From contig CAZAMB010000006.1 in NCBI GenBank assembly GCA_964486335.1, positions 1 to 64,000 on the forward strand: a stretch of 64,000 nucleotides of DNA, written 5' to 3'. The notes under the pieces are model-generated. The model was not told the origin of the DNA, ran no database searches, and saw only the letters and a list, made by a program, of their open reading frames with translations. A program made the position numbers and the translations under genes. Source of the DNA: CAZAMB01 sp964486335. Lineage in GTDB: Bacteria > Planctomycetota > Phycisphaerae > UBA1845. Position 1 is the first letter of the stretch. Every line of letters starts with the position of its first letter. This document shows, in pieces, positions 49,282 to 58,488 of this stretch.

Positions 49282-50763
49282 CTAGGCGTGCGGCCCAGCG
49301 GCCTTTCGCAGCCGATCCACCACGGCCGCTCCAACGCCTTCGTCCGGCGGCAAGGCAACCACAATCACATCCGCGCCCTGTTCGTCCGCGCGCCGAAGCG
49401 ACGCGTAAAGATCTTGCGGTTGCGTCTCCCTGTCCGAGAGAATCATCACGCGGCAACCCTCGCTTCGCAGCGCATCCGCTTGCGCGTCGCGTTCATCCGC
49501 TGCGACGATCATGACGCGAGCGCGCGGCGCGTAGTGCGTCTCGCATTGTCCCGGCGCGCGGAGCTCGCCGGTATCACCATTCCTGATCGCAACAGATGTG
49601 AGGCCGAGGGTTTTCTCGATATCCTCGCGTGTCACGCAGCCCGGGCGAAGAATGACCGGCTGATCGTCAACGAATCCGACGATCGTTGATTCCACGCCGA
49701 CTTCGCACGGCCCGCCGTCCAATACGAAATCCACGTCGTCGCCCAAGTCGCTCCATACATGATCCGCAGTCGTGGGACTGACGCGACCGAATCGATTGGC
49801 CGAAGGAGCGGCCACTCCGTCGCCGAACTCGCGCAACATCGCCAGCGCCGTCGGATGCGAAGGAACGCGGAGGGCCACGGTATCCTGTCCTCCGGTGACG
49901 CACGTTGACACTTTCTTTGATCGTGGCAGAACCAAGGTCAACGGTCCGGGCCAGAATCGATCCGCCAGCCGCCGCGCCGCCACGGGCACTTCGGCGGCCC
50001 AGTCCGAAAGCATCGCGGGATCGCCGAGGTGAACGATCAGCGGATGAGTCTCAGGTCGCCCCTTCACGTCAAAGATTCTTCGAACCGCGATCTCGCACGT
50101 CGCATCCGCGCCGAGTCCGTAGACCGTTTCCGTGGGAAAGGCGACCAACCCGCCTCGCCGCAGGGTTTGCACGGCGCGACGCCGCCCGATCCACTCAACC
50201 GCTTGGGAAATGCCGGTCGTGATTTCGCAGGGCGCATTCAAATCGCCGCGATGTTGTTCTCCGTGACCGGTCAACACATACACGCCCTGACCGCCGATAT
50301 TCGCTGCGAGTTCCATGTCGCTGGGATGGTCACCGACCACAAATGACTGGGCGAGATCCACGTCATGATCCCGCGCGGCCAATCGCGGAAAGTACGGGTT
50401 GGGCTTGATGCACTCGCATTGGTCTTCTCGAACGTGAGGACAGCAATACACCTCGCAAACGTCAACGCCGTTGGCTTTCAGAACGCTGACGACGTGATCA
50501 TTGACCGTTTGTGCCTCTTCGGGGCGCAGCAATCCACGGCCGATTCCGCTTTGGTTGGTAACGACGAAAAGCTCGAATCCGCGCAGGCGACGCAGCGCCG
50601 CCACGGTGTCGGAGAAAAAGACCACCTCGCTTGCGGCACGAAGATACCCCCGGTCCTCGATAAGGGTTCCGTCCCGGTCCAGAAACACCGCCGGTCGATT
50701 GCCTGTTTTATCTCGTTTTTCCATTTTGAGTGGCCGCCGGGACGAACTTTTCCTTGCGAACAT
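49282..50763 (-). CDS. Fusion of GmhB-type HAD phosphatase and Sua5/TsaC
   Basis: This 493-residue protein joins two enzymes. Residues 25-178 are a HAD phosphatase of the GmhB type: FLDRDGTLIEDRGYL with D29 and D31, VVTNQSGIGRG, and a zinc loop CCPH...CEC. It should make heptose 1-phosphate from heptose 1,7-bisphosphate or act on histidinol phosphate. Residues 195-493 are Sua5/TsaC, with LVAFPTETVYGLGAD, KGRPETHPLIVHL, PSANRFGRVSPT and a C-terminal Sua5 domain. That half makes threonylcarbamoyl-AMP for t6A37 of tRNA. Both active sites look complete. The start is uncertain; ATG 50724 is an alternative. Confidence 0.9.
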   Translation of the reverse strand: MFARKSSSRRPLKMEKRDKTGNRPAVFLDRDGTLIEDRGYLRAASEVVFFSDTVAALRRLRGFELFVVTNQSGIGRGLLRPEEAQTVNDHVVSVLKANGVDVCEVYCCPHVREDQCECIKPNPYFPRLAARDHDVDLAQSFVVGDHPSDMELAANIGGQGVYVLTGHGEQHRGDLNAPCEITTGISQAVEWIGRRRAVQTLRRGGLVAFPTETVYGLGADATCEIAVRRIFDVKGRPETHPLIVHLGDPAMLSDWAAEVPVAARRLADRFWPGPLTLVLPRSKKVSTCVTGGQDTVALRVPSHPTALAMLREFGDGVAAPSANRFGRVSPTTADHVWSDLGDDVDFVLDGGPCEVGVESTIVGFVDDQPVILRPGCVTREDIEKTLGLTSVAIRNGDTGELRAPGQCETHYAPRARVMIVAADERDAQADALRSEGCRVMILSDRETQPQDLYASLRRADEQGADVIVVALPPDEGVGAAVVDRLRKAAGPHA

Positions 50764-50948
50764 TGTACCGATCGCCCACGAATCGGCGAACAGCCGAAGG
50801 CATCAACGTCATTGGAATCGCTGGAACTCCATTGCCAAAGCATCGGCACTGAAATGGATGGACCCGCGCGTTCGTGGTAGGTTTACCGCTTGTGGAGAAC
50901 GCCTCGGCGTTCAGTCGGACCAACGATCATTTGAACCTGGAGGAAACC

Positions 50949-51539
50949 ATGCTACGAAAATTCTCCTTATTTTTGTTGCCGCTCACTGTTCTAGTCGGCT
51001 GCATGAGACCGACCATGCCGATAGAACCGCCGCAAAAGCCCGCCGCTCCATGCGAACTTAAGATGCTCGAACCGATGGTCGGCACGTGGACCGGGACGGG
51101 CGAAATGATCGAGCCTTGCCCCGAAAAAATGAAAGCTATGATGCCGGAAGGCGAGCGAGATAAATTTCAGTCAACGTTCTCCGGCGGTTGGAAGACCGAG
51201 AAGACGCTCGACGGAATGGCCTTCAAGTCCGAAGGTTGGTACGAAATGGGCGAGGGCATGAAGGTCAATTACGTTGAGTACATGACCTGGAACGCGGCTA
51301 AAAAGAAGTTCCAGTCGATGTACGTGAGCGACTGGAACGAGAGCGGCATCGGTTGGATGACGCCGTGTCCTGACGGTCAATGCTTCTGCTCAGAGGCCGA
51401 GGGTATCGACGCAACGGGCAAGAAAAAGAAAATGACGGGCTGCATGAAGTTCGTAGACAAAGACACGATCGATTGGACCTTCACCGAGCATGGTCCCTAC
51501 GGGAAGATGGTCATGAAGGGGACCAGCAAGCGAAAGTAA
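50949..51539 (+). CDS. DUF1579-like lipoprotein
   Basis: This 196-residue protein begins MLRKFSLFLLPLTVLVGC, a proper lipoprotein signal with the lipidated cysteine at residue 18. The mature domain has LEPMVGTWTGTGEMIEP, the opening of DUF1579-like and related lipocalin-type families. Also visible are GWKTEKTLDGMAFKSEGWYEM and a final FTEHGPYGKMVMKG. Function is unknown; the fold suggests ligand binding at the outer membrane. GGAGGAAACC before the ATG at 50949 is a strong ribosome site. It diverges from the GmhB-Sua5 gene. It is similar in architecture, but not in sequence, to the DUF6265 protein at 7368. Confidence 0.75.
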   Translation: MLRKFSLFLLPLTVLVGCMRPTMPIEPPQKPAAPCELKMLEPMVGTWTGTGEMIEPCPEKMKAMMPEGERDKFQSTFSGGWKTEKTLDGMAFKSEGWYEMGEGMKVNYVEYMTWNAAKKKFQSMYVSDWNESGIGWMTPCPDGQCFCSEAEGIDATGKKKKMTGCMKFVDKDTIDWTFTEHGPYGKMVMKGTSKRK

Positions 51540-51672
51540 GGGTGCTCCTGCGCATAGCGGAACGCTCGTACGGGCATCGCATCAGGTTTCAGGCGTCCAA
51601 TGGACGTCTCGCGCCTGTGGCGATGTCCGTTCTTTTTCAGTTGGCGAATCGGGCTGGGCGAACCTGCCGAGC

Positions 51673-51861
51673 CTACGAACCACCACCCGTGGGCAGGCTC
51701 GTGGCCAGCGTATTGAACACCGAGTCCATCTTTGTGCCGACGCCGCCGATCGAGCCGACCGCCGCGAGCACGATCAACCCCAGCATGGCCGCATACTCCG
51801 TGGCCGTCGGTCCGTCCTCGGATGCCAGAAACTCGCGCGCCAGTGAAAGAAATGTTGTCAT
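51673..51861 (-). CDS. Flp-family type IVb pilin
   Basis: This 62-residue pilin subunit has a short N-terminal leader and the diagnostic DGPTATEYAAMLGLIVLAAV. The glutamate of TEYA is the conserved residue after prepilin cleavage, and the hydrophobic helix forms the filament core. GGGAGGACC precedes the ATG at 51861, which fixes the start inside a longer frame. It would be exported by a Tad system, none of which is in this window, so the gene is an isolated pilin copy. Its C-terminus is short and serine/glycine-rich. Confidence 0.85.
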   Translation of the reverse strand: MTTFLSLAREFLASEDGPTATEYAAMLGLIVLAAVGSIGGVGTKMDSVFNTLATSLPTGGGS

Positions 51862-52157
51862 CGGAAGGTCCTCCCGGGCAGGTACGGTTTGGAGTTGTAT
51901 CGACCGATGATGGGCTGCTTCTCTCCCCATCCGAAGGCCGATCGCCGGGTTACGACCCGACGCTCCGCACAAACAGTACGTTTTAACCAAGTTCAAGGCA
52001 AAAACTGCTCGCCGAAAAATGCACGCCTGCAAATTGAGCGTGGAAGGGCGACCTTATCGGCCGATCAACTGGGCAACCGTGCGCGACTGGATCGCCGATC
52101 GATCAACCGCGCGTGGGAGTTTGAGGCCCGGAATAAATCCGTTATTGGAAACAGACC

Positions 52158-52507
52158 ATGCGAATGCTGACGACCGTTTCGCTGCTCATTGGCTCCAACC
52201 TGTTCATGACCTACGCCTGGTACGGCCACTTGAAAGACCTGAAAGGCAAACCGCTGCTGATCGCCATCGTGGCGAGCTGGGGGGTGGCCTTCTTCGAATA
52301 TTGTCTGCAAGTCCCGGCCAACCGCATCGGATTTCAGCAATTCTCGCTGGCCCAGCTCAAGGTGCTTCAGGAGATCATTACCATGTGCGTCTTCGCAGTC
52401 TTTGCCGTCGTATACATGAGGAGCGACTGCGCATGGACTTCGTCTATGCGGGATTGTGCCTTGTTGCCGCAGCCTACTTCATGTTTCGCGGTCGATCGGT
52501 TGCGTGA
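52158..52507 (+). pseudogene. DUF486 membrane protein, frameshifted near 52420
   Basis: The first 87 codons encode a normal DUF486 start with three helices (TVSLLIGSNLFMTYAWYGHL, LLIAIVASWGVAFFEYCL, IITMCVFAVFAVVYM). The family's fourth helix continues in a different frame, ERLRMDFVYAGLCLVAAAY, ending at TGA 52505-52507. In the genomic frame the protein runs on for 29 unrelated residues to 52514. A single missing A in TACATGAGGAGCG would explain it. It is a recent frameshift or a sequencing indel. Function of DUF486 is unknown; it is related to small DMT transporters. Confidence 0.8.
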
Positions 52508-52527
52508 TCGATGAACAGGGAGACGTG

Positions 52528-53088
52528 TTATGCGGCAGGCTGTCCGGACGGCGCCTGATGAAGTTCGACGAATCGATGGGCGAGTCGTCGATGCGCCTCG
52601 ACGAGGTCGCGGCAGACGAGATCGATTCGGCGATTGAGGTCTCGGCGTTCGCGGATGACGCGACGGACCATTTCCCGCATTCTGCGATATTTGACGGCGG
52701 ATTGACGACGAGTTTCAAATGCTTGCAGCGCTCGTTGCGCGGCGTCCAGCAGCTCGGCAACAGCGAACGGCTTGATAAACACGTCGCAAACACCGACACG
52801 CAGCGCCCGCACCGCGTCCTCTCCCGTGCAATCGTCGCACAGGAGAACCACCGGACGGCGACTAAGCGCACACAACCGCTCCGCGAGGCCCAGTCCGCCG
52901 TTATTCGACGCGGATTGTTCCACAATCACCAGATCGTGCGGCTCGACCAGATCGGTATCCAATGCGGTCTCCGCGTCGGCCACGCAGGTGATCCGGGCGT
53001 CGAATCGTCGCGCGAGCGCGGCCACGAACATCTCAAGCAGCTCGGCATCGGGCTCGACGAGCATGATTCTGACCGCGCGGTCGCTCAT
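52528..53088 (-). CDS. Receiver-like protein with glutamate at the phosphosite
   Basis: This 186-residue protein has a receiver fold at about residues 5-118 followed by an alpha-helical, arginine-rich coil to the end. The acceptor aspartate is replaced: the strand reads DLVIVEQSA with E57 where D is expected. The lysine of the KPF motif is kept (K107). The usual serine/threonine before the KPF strand reads cysteine (VVLLCDD). It may therefore mimic the phosphorylated state or act as a scaffold. The start at 53088 has GGAAGGA upstream. It follows the sensor kinase gene by 52 bases on the same strand. Confidence 0.72.
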   Translation of the reverse strand: MSDRAVRIMLVEPDAELLEMFVAALARRFDARITCVADAETALDTDLVEPHDLVIVEQSASNNGGLGLAERLCALSRRPVVLLCDDCTGEDAVRALRVGVCDVFIKPFAVAELLDAAQRALQAFETRRQSAVKYRRMREMVRRVIRERRDLNRRIDLVCRDLVEAHRRLAHRFVELHQAPSGQPAA

Positions 53089-53140
53089 GCGCTTCGTCCT
53101 TCCGATTGTGAAGCGGGGAACGGGCACTCGGCTCGATTGG

Positions 53141-55459
53141 TCAAGTGGTCGGCGCGCGGCTTGGAAGCTCGAGGGTTACGGTGGTCCCGACATTGAGCGT
53201 CGATTCGATCCACAAGCGTCCGCCGTTGATCTCCGCGAGGCGATACGCCCGCGAAAGACCCAGTCCGCGTCCCCGACCCGCCGGTCGGTTGGAATAAAAC
53301 GGGTCGAAGGCGTGTTCCAGAACATCGGGGGCCATGCCGCCGCCGTTGTCTTCGACCACGATACGCACCGTCTCATCGGACGCGCCGGCGGTCGAGTTGA
53401 CTTGCACGCGACCGTTCGATCCATCACAGGATCCGATCGCATTCGCCGCTACGGCGATCAGTATCTCTCGCAACTGCTGAGCGTCGGCGAATACTGTGAG
53501 AACAGCGTCGCAAGCTTCAATGTTCAAACGCTGCGCCGCGGCGTCGGATGTCGTTCGCCAGTGTTGCGCGAGCTGATCGAGCACGCTTTTCAGCCCTTGC
53601 AGGACGGGTTGAGGCGGTTCGGGTTTTGCAAAACTCATCAGATCAAGCACGATCTGCGAAGCTTTTTGCGTCTGAGAAATGATGATTTCCATCGCCCGAC
53701 GGCGCTCCGGGTCGAGCGCGAATCCCAATTCCATCTGCGCCCGGCCCGAAATCACCGCCAACGGGTTGTTCAGTTCGTGCGCGGCGCCGGCGGCCATTTC
53801 CGCCACCATGGCGATGGAACGCATGCGAACAAGCTGTTTCTCCGCGGAACGGCATCGCCGATTCAAATCGAGAAGCTCTTCCGTCATATTCTCCGCATCG
53901 ACTCGCATCGCGGCCGACGAAATGGCCAGTCCAAACGCGCGACCGACGGCACCGCATTCTCCCGGCAACGAACGACCCGAGGCGATCTGCTGTTCTTCCG
54001 TTTCAACGAGAACACCGCCGACGCCGTTCTCCAGGCGAATGGGCAGAACCCACAACGGCAGCGGACTCGTGCTGTTCGTAGCTTGCCTCCACAATGCGCC
54101 GAGGTCGTCGGTCGCCGGAGTGATTCCATTGCCGGACGGCGCCGAAGTAAAGTACGAGTCCGCAGTGGTCGCGTTTTCGTCCCTTACAATGCTCGATGAA
54201 TCGCCGCTGCCCATCGTCGATCCCGGATCAATGACCGTGGAGTGCCGGCGGCGGGTGGAACCATCGAACCACCCGACGTGAATGCACCGGCTGTCGCCCC
54301 GCCGCGCGAACACCGCGGAGCGCTTCGCGTCAAACAGCCCGGCAGCCGCCTCGGCTGCCGCCGCGCAGACGTCCGCCACGCGATCCTGCTCGTTTGCAGC
54401 GGCCGTGAAACATTCGATCGCCTCGAAGCAGGCCGAGCGGAAACTCAAACAGCGATTTGATTCACTCAATTGTGCGTTGATTTCGCTCAATCGGCGGTTG
54501 AGCGCCGACTGTGCTTCCGGCGAATCTGCCATCTCCGCGCCATCGCCAAGGCCCAACAACACGCGGAAGGGCTCCATACGGTCGTGAAGTCGCTCGCTCA
54601 CCGATTCAACGGCTTTTTCGGGAATTCCAAGGGATGCCGCGATTGAGTTCACGTCGGCAACATGCTGATAGCCGGAGAATCCGATTCGTTGGCGGCGCGC
54701 CAGATTGTCAGCCAGGTGGACGATGCGAACGTGCCTCGGATGAGCAACCGACGTGGGCATATCGTCCGGATTCTGATGGTGTAGCCAGATGCATTCGACG
54801 ATGGACGACGGAAGCTGCCAACGGCTCGCCAATCGCTTACCGCTTTGCGTGTGGTCCAGCCCGAAAATCTCTCGCTCCACGTCGCAGATGCACTTTCCGT
54901 GCTGCTCCGCATGTTCCGCCGCGCGCGTATAACTTTTGGGCAGGCAAACGTCGAGAGCAATTTTCCCCACATCGTGGAGCAAACCGCAGACGAAGGCCTC
55001 GCCGCTCAGTTCGCCGCCTTCGATTTGCTCAGCGATCATCTCCGCCGCGCAGGCCACGGCGAGACTGTGCTCCCACAATGCCCGCCGCACCCGGTCCGCC
55101 TCCGGGTTCGATGCATCGGTAGAAAGCGTCTCAAAAAACCTGCTCGAAAGCGCCGCGTTGCGAACCGCGCGAAATCCCAGCAGAGTCACTGCGCGCGACA
55201 CCGTCATCGCCCGATCGTGAACGCCCAGATCCGCCCGGCGGACCATCCGGAGTAGCCCCGCCGTCAGCGAAGCGTCCGATTCGATGACCGTGACCACATC
55301 CCGTGCGGAGCTTTCCTCCGACGTGGTCACGGCCAAGAGGCGCGCGACGACGCTGGGAAGCGCCGGCAACCGATCCAAATGACTCAGAATCAGCTCCACG
55401 CGTTCGCGCGAAGCCGCGGAGGATTTGCTACCCGGATTGACCGCCGTCGCGACTGACAT
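53141..55459 (-). CDS. HDOD-GAF-type sensor histidine kinase
   Basis: This 772-residue cytoplasmic kinase begins with an HDOD domain at about 20-260 (LPALPSVVARLLAV, CGLLHDVGKIALDVCLPK). A coiled coil and a GAF-like region at about 320-520 follow. The HisKA domain has H in AGAAHELNNPLAVISG and the HATPase domain has the boxes DNGGGMAPD and RGRGLGLS. HDOD domains usually serve signal-dependent output or c-di-GMP-type control, and their fusion to a kinase is unusual but known. No transmembrane helix is present. The start at 55459 follows the upstream receiver gene by 49 bases. Its partner is probably the HTH-receiver gene. Confidence 0.85.
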   Translation of the reverse strand: MSVATAVNPGSKSSAASRERVELILSHLDRLPALPSVVARLLAVTTSEESSARDVVTVIESDASLTAGLLRMVRRADLGVHDRAMTVSRAVTLLGFRAVRNAALSSRFFETLSTDASNPEADRVRRALWEHSLAVACAAEMIAEQIEGGELSGEAFVCGLLHDVGKIALDVCLPKSYTRAAEHAEQHGKCICDVEREIFGLDHTQSGKRLASRWQLPSSIVECIWLHHQNPDDMPTSVAHPRHVRIVHLADNLARRQRIGFSGYQHVADVNSIAASLGIPEKAVESVSERLHDRMEPFRVLLGLGDGAEMADSPEAQSALNRRLSEINAQLSESNRCLSFRSACFEAIECFTAAANEQDRVADVCAAAAEAAAGLFDAKRSAVFARRGDSRCIHVGWFDGSTRRRHSTVIDPGSTMGSGDSSSIVRDENATTADSYFTSAPSGNGITPATDDLGALWRQATNSTSPLPLWVLPIRLENGVGGVLVETEEQQIASGRSLPGECGAVGRAFGLAISSAAMRVDAENMTEELLDLNRRCRSAEKQLVRMRSIAMVAEMAAGAAHELNNPLAVISGRAQMELGFALDPERRRAMEIIISQTQKASQIVLDLMSFAKPEPPQPVLQGLKSVLDQLAQHWRTTSDAAAQRLNIEACDAVLTVFADAQQLREILIAVAANAIGSCDGSNGRVQVNSTAGASDETVRIVVEDNGGGMAPDVLEHAFDPFYSNRPAGRGRGLGLSRAYRLAEINGGRLWIESTLNVGTTVTLELPSRAPTT

Positions 55460-55508
55460 GCATCCAACCCTTGTTGCGGTCGCCGCGGCGATCTCTTTGC
55501 GGACTTGC

Positions 55509-56090
55509 CTAGGCAACCTTGGCCAGATCAACGATGCGGCGAATCACAGCGTTGATGTCGAACGGCTTGCGAATGAACTCGTCGGCACCGGCGCTTCTCA
55601 GTTCGGCCACCTCGTCCGGGTCGGCCACGCCGCTGATGACGATGATCTGCATATGTTTGTAGGCCGGGTTGGCCCGAATCGTTCGACAAACGGCCGTGCC
55701 ATTGATATCGGGAAGTTTGAAGTCGAGAAGTAGAACCTCGGGGCGAAACTGTTCCGTGAGAATGCCTGCATCGTAGCCCGTTGACGCCGTGCGCACTTCA
55801 AACCGACCGTCGCGTTCGAGCAGCTCGTTGAACATATCAACAATCGCTTCGTCGTCGTCCACGACAAGAACCCGTTTCTTACCGGACTCCAGTTGATCCA
55901 TGGGAATCTGGTTGCCCTTCATGAAAGAAATCAGGGCTTCGCGCGGGATGCGCCGAAACCGCGACCCGGGCACACGGAACCCCTGCAAACGTCCGCTATC
56001 AAAACAACGAATCACCGTCTGTTGGCTGACTTTGCAGATTTGAGCGACTTCGCCCGTGGTAAACACCTGTTTGAACTTTCCATCCGCCAT
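55509..56090 (-). CDS. Excisionase-like HTH fused to a receiver domain
   Basis: This 193-residue protein has an N-terminal helix-turn-helix of the MerR/excisionase type at about residues 9-55 (FTTGEVAQICKVSQQTV, RLQGFRVPGSRFRRIPREAL). A receiver domain at about 72-190 follows. The phosphosite aspartate is in EVLLLDFKLPDINGTAVC, with acidic residues VVDDDE and lysine in EFIRKPFD. The domain order is reversed from the usual response regulator, with DNA binding first. GGAGAC precedes the ATG at 56090. The genes downstream on the same strand encode an HDOD kinase and a degenerate receiver, so it is the probable output of that pathway. Confidence 0.85.
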   Translation of the reverse strand: MADGKFKQVFTTGEVAQICKVSQQTVIRCFDSGRLQGFRVPGSRFRRIPREALISFMKGNQIPMDQLESGKKRVLVVDDDEAIVDMFNELLERDGRFEVRTASTGYDAGILTEQFRPEVLLLDFKLPDINGTAVCRTIRANPAYKHMQIIVISGVADPDEVAELRSAGADEFIRKPFDINAVIRRIVDLAKVA

Positions 56091-56162
56091 GACTTGTCTC
56101 CGATTGGCCTCCAATGCCAACTCCCCACCATTCATATTATCTATACTCCCCATCTTTCCCAT

Positions 56163-56191
56163 ACGGTACAAACATCCATGACCGCAGTCAA
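56163..56191 (-). promoter_or_regulatory. Candidate promoter of the signalling cluster
   Basis: On the minus strand TTGACT (56191-56186) and TACCGT (56168-56163) are 17 bases apart. The -35 box is one mismatch from consensus and the -10 box is poor. A transcript would begin near 56156, about 65 bases before the HTH-receiver start at 56090. Confidence 0.35.
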
Positions 56192-56382
56192 CTTAAAAAT
56201 CCGAAAAAGCCGTTTGCACTTTTTCATCACCGTCCAATTTTCCCCCGCACGTCTCTACGCAATACATGCAAGGTCCGTTTTGTTCGTTCGCTGCTCCGTA
56301 GATCCCGGGGCTTGGGAACGGGGACATCCCCGCGCTTTCACTCGTCATGCTGTGTAATCTCGGTCAGATGGGCTAGTTTCGT

Positions 56383-58368
56383 TCACTCGGCTTGAGGGAT
56401 CAAAACGTCATCCAAGGCGTTTCGATTCGGCGGATGGCTACGACCTGACGAGACTGATCGGCGATTCGTCAGGTAGATCCAAAGGACCGTAATATCGGCC
56501 GGGTTGACGCCGCTGATCCTCGACGCCTGACCCAGGGTGGATGGCGCAACGCGGGCGAGCTGTTCGCGGGCTTCGAAGCGAAGCTCTTGCATGGCGGCGT
56601 AATCGACATTCGCGGGGATAGCCAGCGTCTCCAACCTGCGAAACCGCTCGATCTGGCGATCCTGCCGTTCGACGTAACCAAGGTAATGGGCATCGATGAG
56701 TGTTTGTTCAAGGGCGTCACAACAAAAGAGGCGTGTCATTTCAGAGGCATCGGAGTTGGTTGACCGGCTGCTCGTCGCGTCCCTGGAAAGCGCTTCGGCG
56801 AACGATCGAAGGTCGGCATCGGGCCGGCGCATCCAGACGCCGAGCGGCTGGCCTTCCATACTGATCCGCCGAGCGGCTCGCTCGACACATTCAACCGCGT
56901 CCCGCTTCCGCTCATGTCTTTGCCAGCGCGCGTCATCAACGAGTCCCATCTTACGGCCGATCGGCGTCAATCGCTGGTCGGCGTTGTCGGCCCGAAGTCG
57001 CAGTCGATACTCCGCACGCGACGTGAACATGCGATAGGGTTCCGTCGGAGGCCTCGTGACGAGATCATCGATCATCACGCCGATGTAAGCTTCGTCACGG
57101 CCGAGGACAAACGGTTCCTCACCATTGATCGCACGAACCGCATTGACTCCCGCGATCAGACCCTGACCGGCCGCCTCTTCGTATCCGCTTGTCCCGTTGA
57201 TCTGCCCCGCAAGAAACAATCCGCCCACGAGCTTGGTTTCGAGCGATCGTCTGGTTTGATGCGTCGGCACAAAGTCGTATTCGACGGCGTAGCCGTGTTG
57301 AAGAATCCTGGCCTCTTCGAGTCCCGGAATCCGACGGATCATCCAGTCCTGCACATCCTTCGGCAGCGAAGTGCTGATGCCATTGCAATAGACTCGCTCA
57401 TTGTCGTATCCCTCCGGTTCGAGGAACACCTGATGCCGATCCTTGTCCGCGAAGCGAACGACCTTGTCCTCGATGCTCGGGCAGTACCTTGGTCCGCGAG
57501 ACTCGATTTGCCCGGAGTACATCGGCGCGCGATGCAGGTTGGCCCGAATGGCATCATGCACTTCGTTGTTGGTCCACGTCACCCAGCATGAAACCTGCCG
57601 CTGCGTAATGGCATCGGTCATGGCCGAGAAAGGCACGGGGATTTCGTCGCCGGGTTGTTCGTCGCAGGCGTCGTAACAGATCGAGTCGCAATGGACGCGC
57701 GGCGGCGTACCGGTCTTGAGTCGACCCAGCTCGAATCCGAGTTCGAGCAATGCCGCACTGATGCCCACCGCCGCCGCTTCACCAATCCGTCCGCCATGCG
57801 ATTTGTTCTCGCCACAGTGCATCAGTCCGCGAAGAAAAGTGCCGGTCGTGAGAATCACCGCGTCGCACGCGATTCGGCGTCCGTCAGCCAGCACCACGCT
57901 GTGGATTTGGTGATGTGGCGATGTGGTGAAGTGGCGATTGGACCCCTTGTCTTGGTGCCTTGTTGCCACTCTGCCTTGTTGCCGAGTCTCAATTCTCTCG
58001 ACCGAGCCTTCGATGATGTCGAGGTTTCGAGCCGTGGCGATAAGTTCCTGCAACGTTTTCGGATAAACATCGCGGTCGCATTGCGCTCGAGGCGCCCACA
58101 CGGCCGGTCCCTTGCTGCGATTGAGCATGCGGAATTGAATCCCCGCCCGGTCGGTGGCGAGTCCCATCAGTCCGCCGAGCGCGTCGATCTCGCGGACGAT
58201 CTGACCCTTGCCGAGTCCGCCGATCGCCGGGTTGCAGGACATCCGCCCGATCGCGTCGCGATGCATGGTGACCATCGCCACCGACGCGCCCATGCGCGCG
58301 GCCGCCCACGCCGCTTCCGCTCCCGCGTGCCCGCCGCCGACAACGATGATGTCGTATCGCAATGTCAT
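56383..58368 (-). CDS. mnmG: tRNA uridine-5-carboxymethylaminomethyl modification enzyme
   Basis: This 661-residue FAD enzyme, with MnmE, adds a carboxymethylaminomethyl group to the wobble uridine of some tRNAs. The FAD-binding start is YDIIVVGGGHAGAEAAWAAAR. Further landmarks are SCNPAIGGLGKGQIVREIDA, TGTFLRGLMHCGE, RLKTGTPPR, YCPSIEDKVVRFADK and NGTSGYEEAAGQGLIAG. The domains match the family, with one in-frame insert of about 20 residues near residue 135-160 that carries a dispersed repeat. AAAGGA lies before the ATG at 58368. The gene ends near a minus-strand signalling cluster and stands alone. Confidence 0.95.
   Translation of the reverse strand: MTLRYDIIVVGGGHAGAEAAWAAARMGASVAMVTMHRDAIGRMSCNPAIGGLGKGQIVREIDALGGLMGLATDRAGIQFRMLNRSKGPAVWAPRAQCDRDVYPKTLQELIATARNLDIIEGSVERIETRQQGRVATRHQDKGSNRHFTTSPHHQIHSVVLADGRRIACDAVILTTGTFLRGLMHCGENKSHGGRIGEAAAVGISAALLELGFELGRLKTGTPPRVHCDSICYDACDEQPGDEIPVPFSAMTDAITQRQVSCWVTWTNNEVHDAIRANLHRAPMYSGQIESRGPRYCPSIEDKVVRFADKDRHQVFLEPEGYDNERVYCNGISTSLPKDVQDWMIRRIPGLEEARILQHGYAVEYDFVPTHQTRRSLETKLVGGLFLAGQINGTSGYEEAAGQGLIAGVNAVRAINGEEPFVLGRDEAYIGVMIDDLVTRPPTEPYRMFTSRAEYRLRLRADNADQRLTPIGRKMGLVDDARWQRHERKRDAVECVERAARRISMEGQPLGVWMRRPDADLRSFAEALSRDATSSRSTNSDASEMTRLFCCDALEQTLIDAHYLGYVERQDRQIERFRRLETLAIPANVDYAAMQELRFEAREQLARVAPSTLGQASRISGVNPADITVLWIYLTNRRSVSSGRSHPPNRNALDDVLIPQAE
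57905..57941 (+). repeat. Dispersed 37-bp repeat, copy 2, inside mnmG
   Basis: This copy matches the intergenic one at 10108-10144 at 33 of 37 positions. It lies within a GT-rich stretch that encodes about NRHFTTSPHHQIHS on the minus strand, keeping the mnmG frame open. It is part of an insertion absent from typical MnmG. Confidence 0.65.
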
Positions 58369-58488
58369 TCCTTTGTCCGTCCGACAAAGTGCATATCATG
58401 CCGCGAGTCGCGTTTTTTTCCAAGCTCACAGACGTGACGATCGCGAAATCGGGTGTTTCGTTGTCACTTCAGGATCGTTGGGGCGGGG

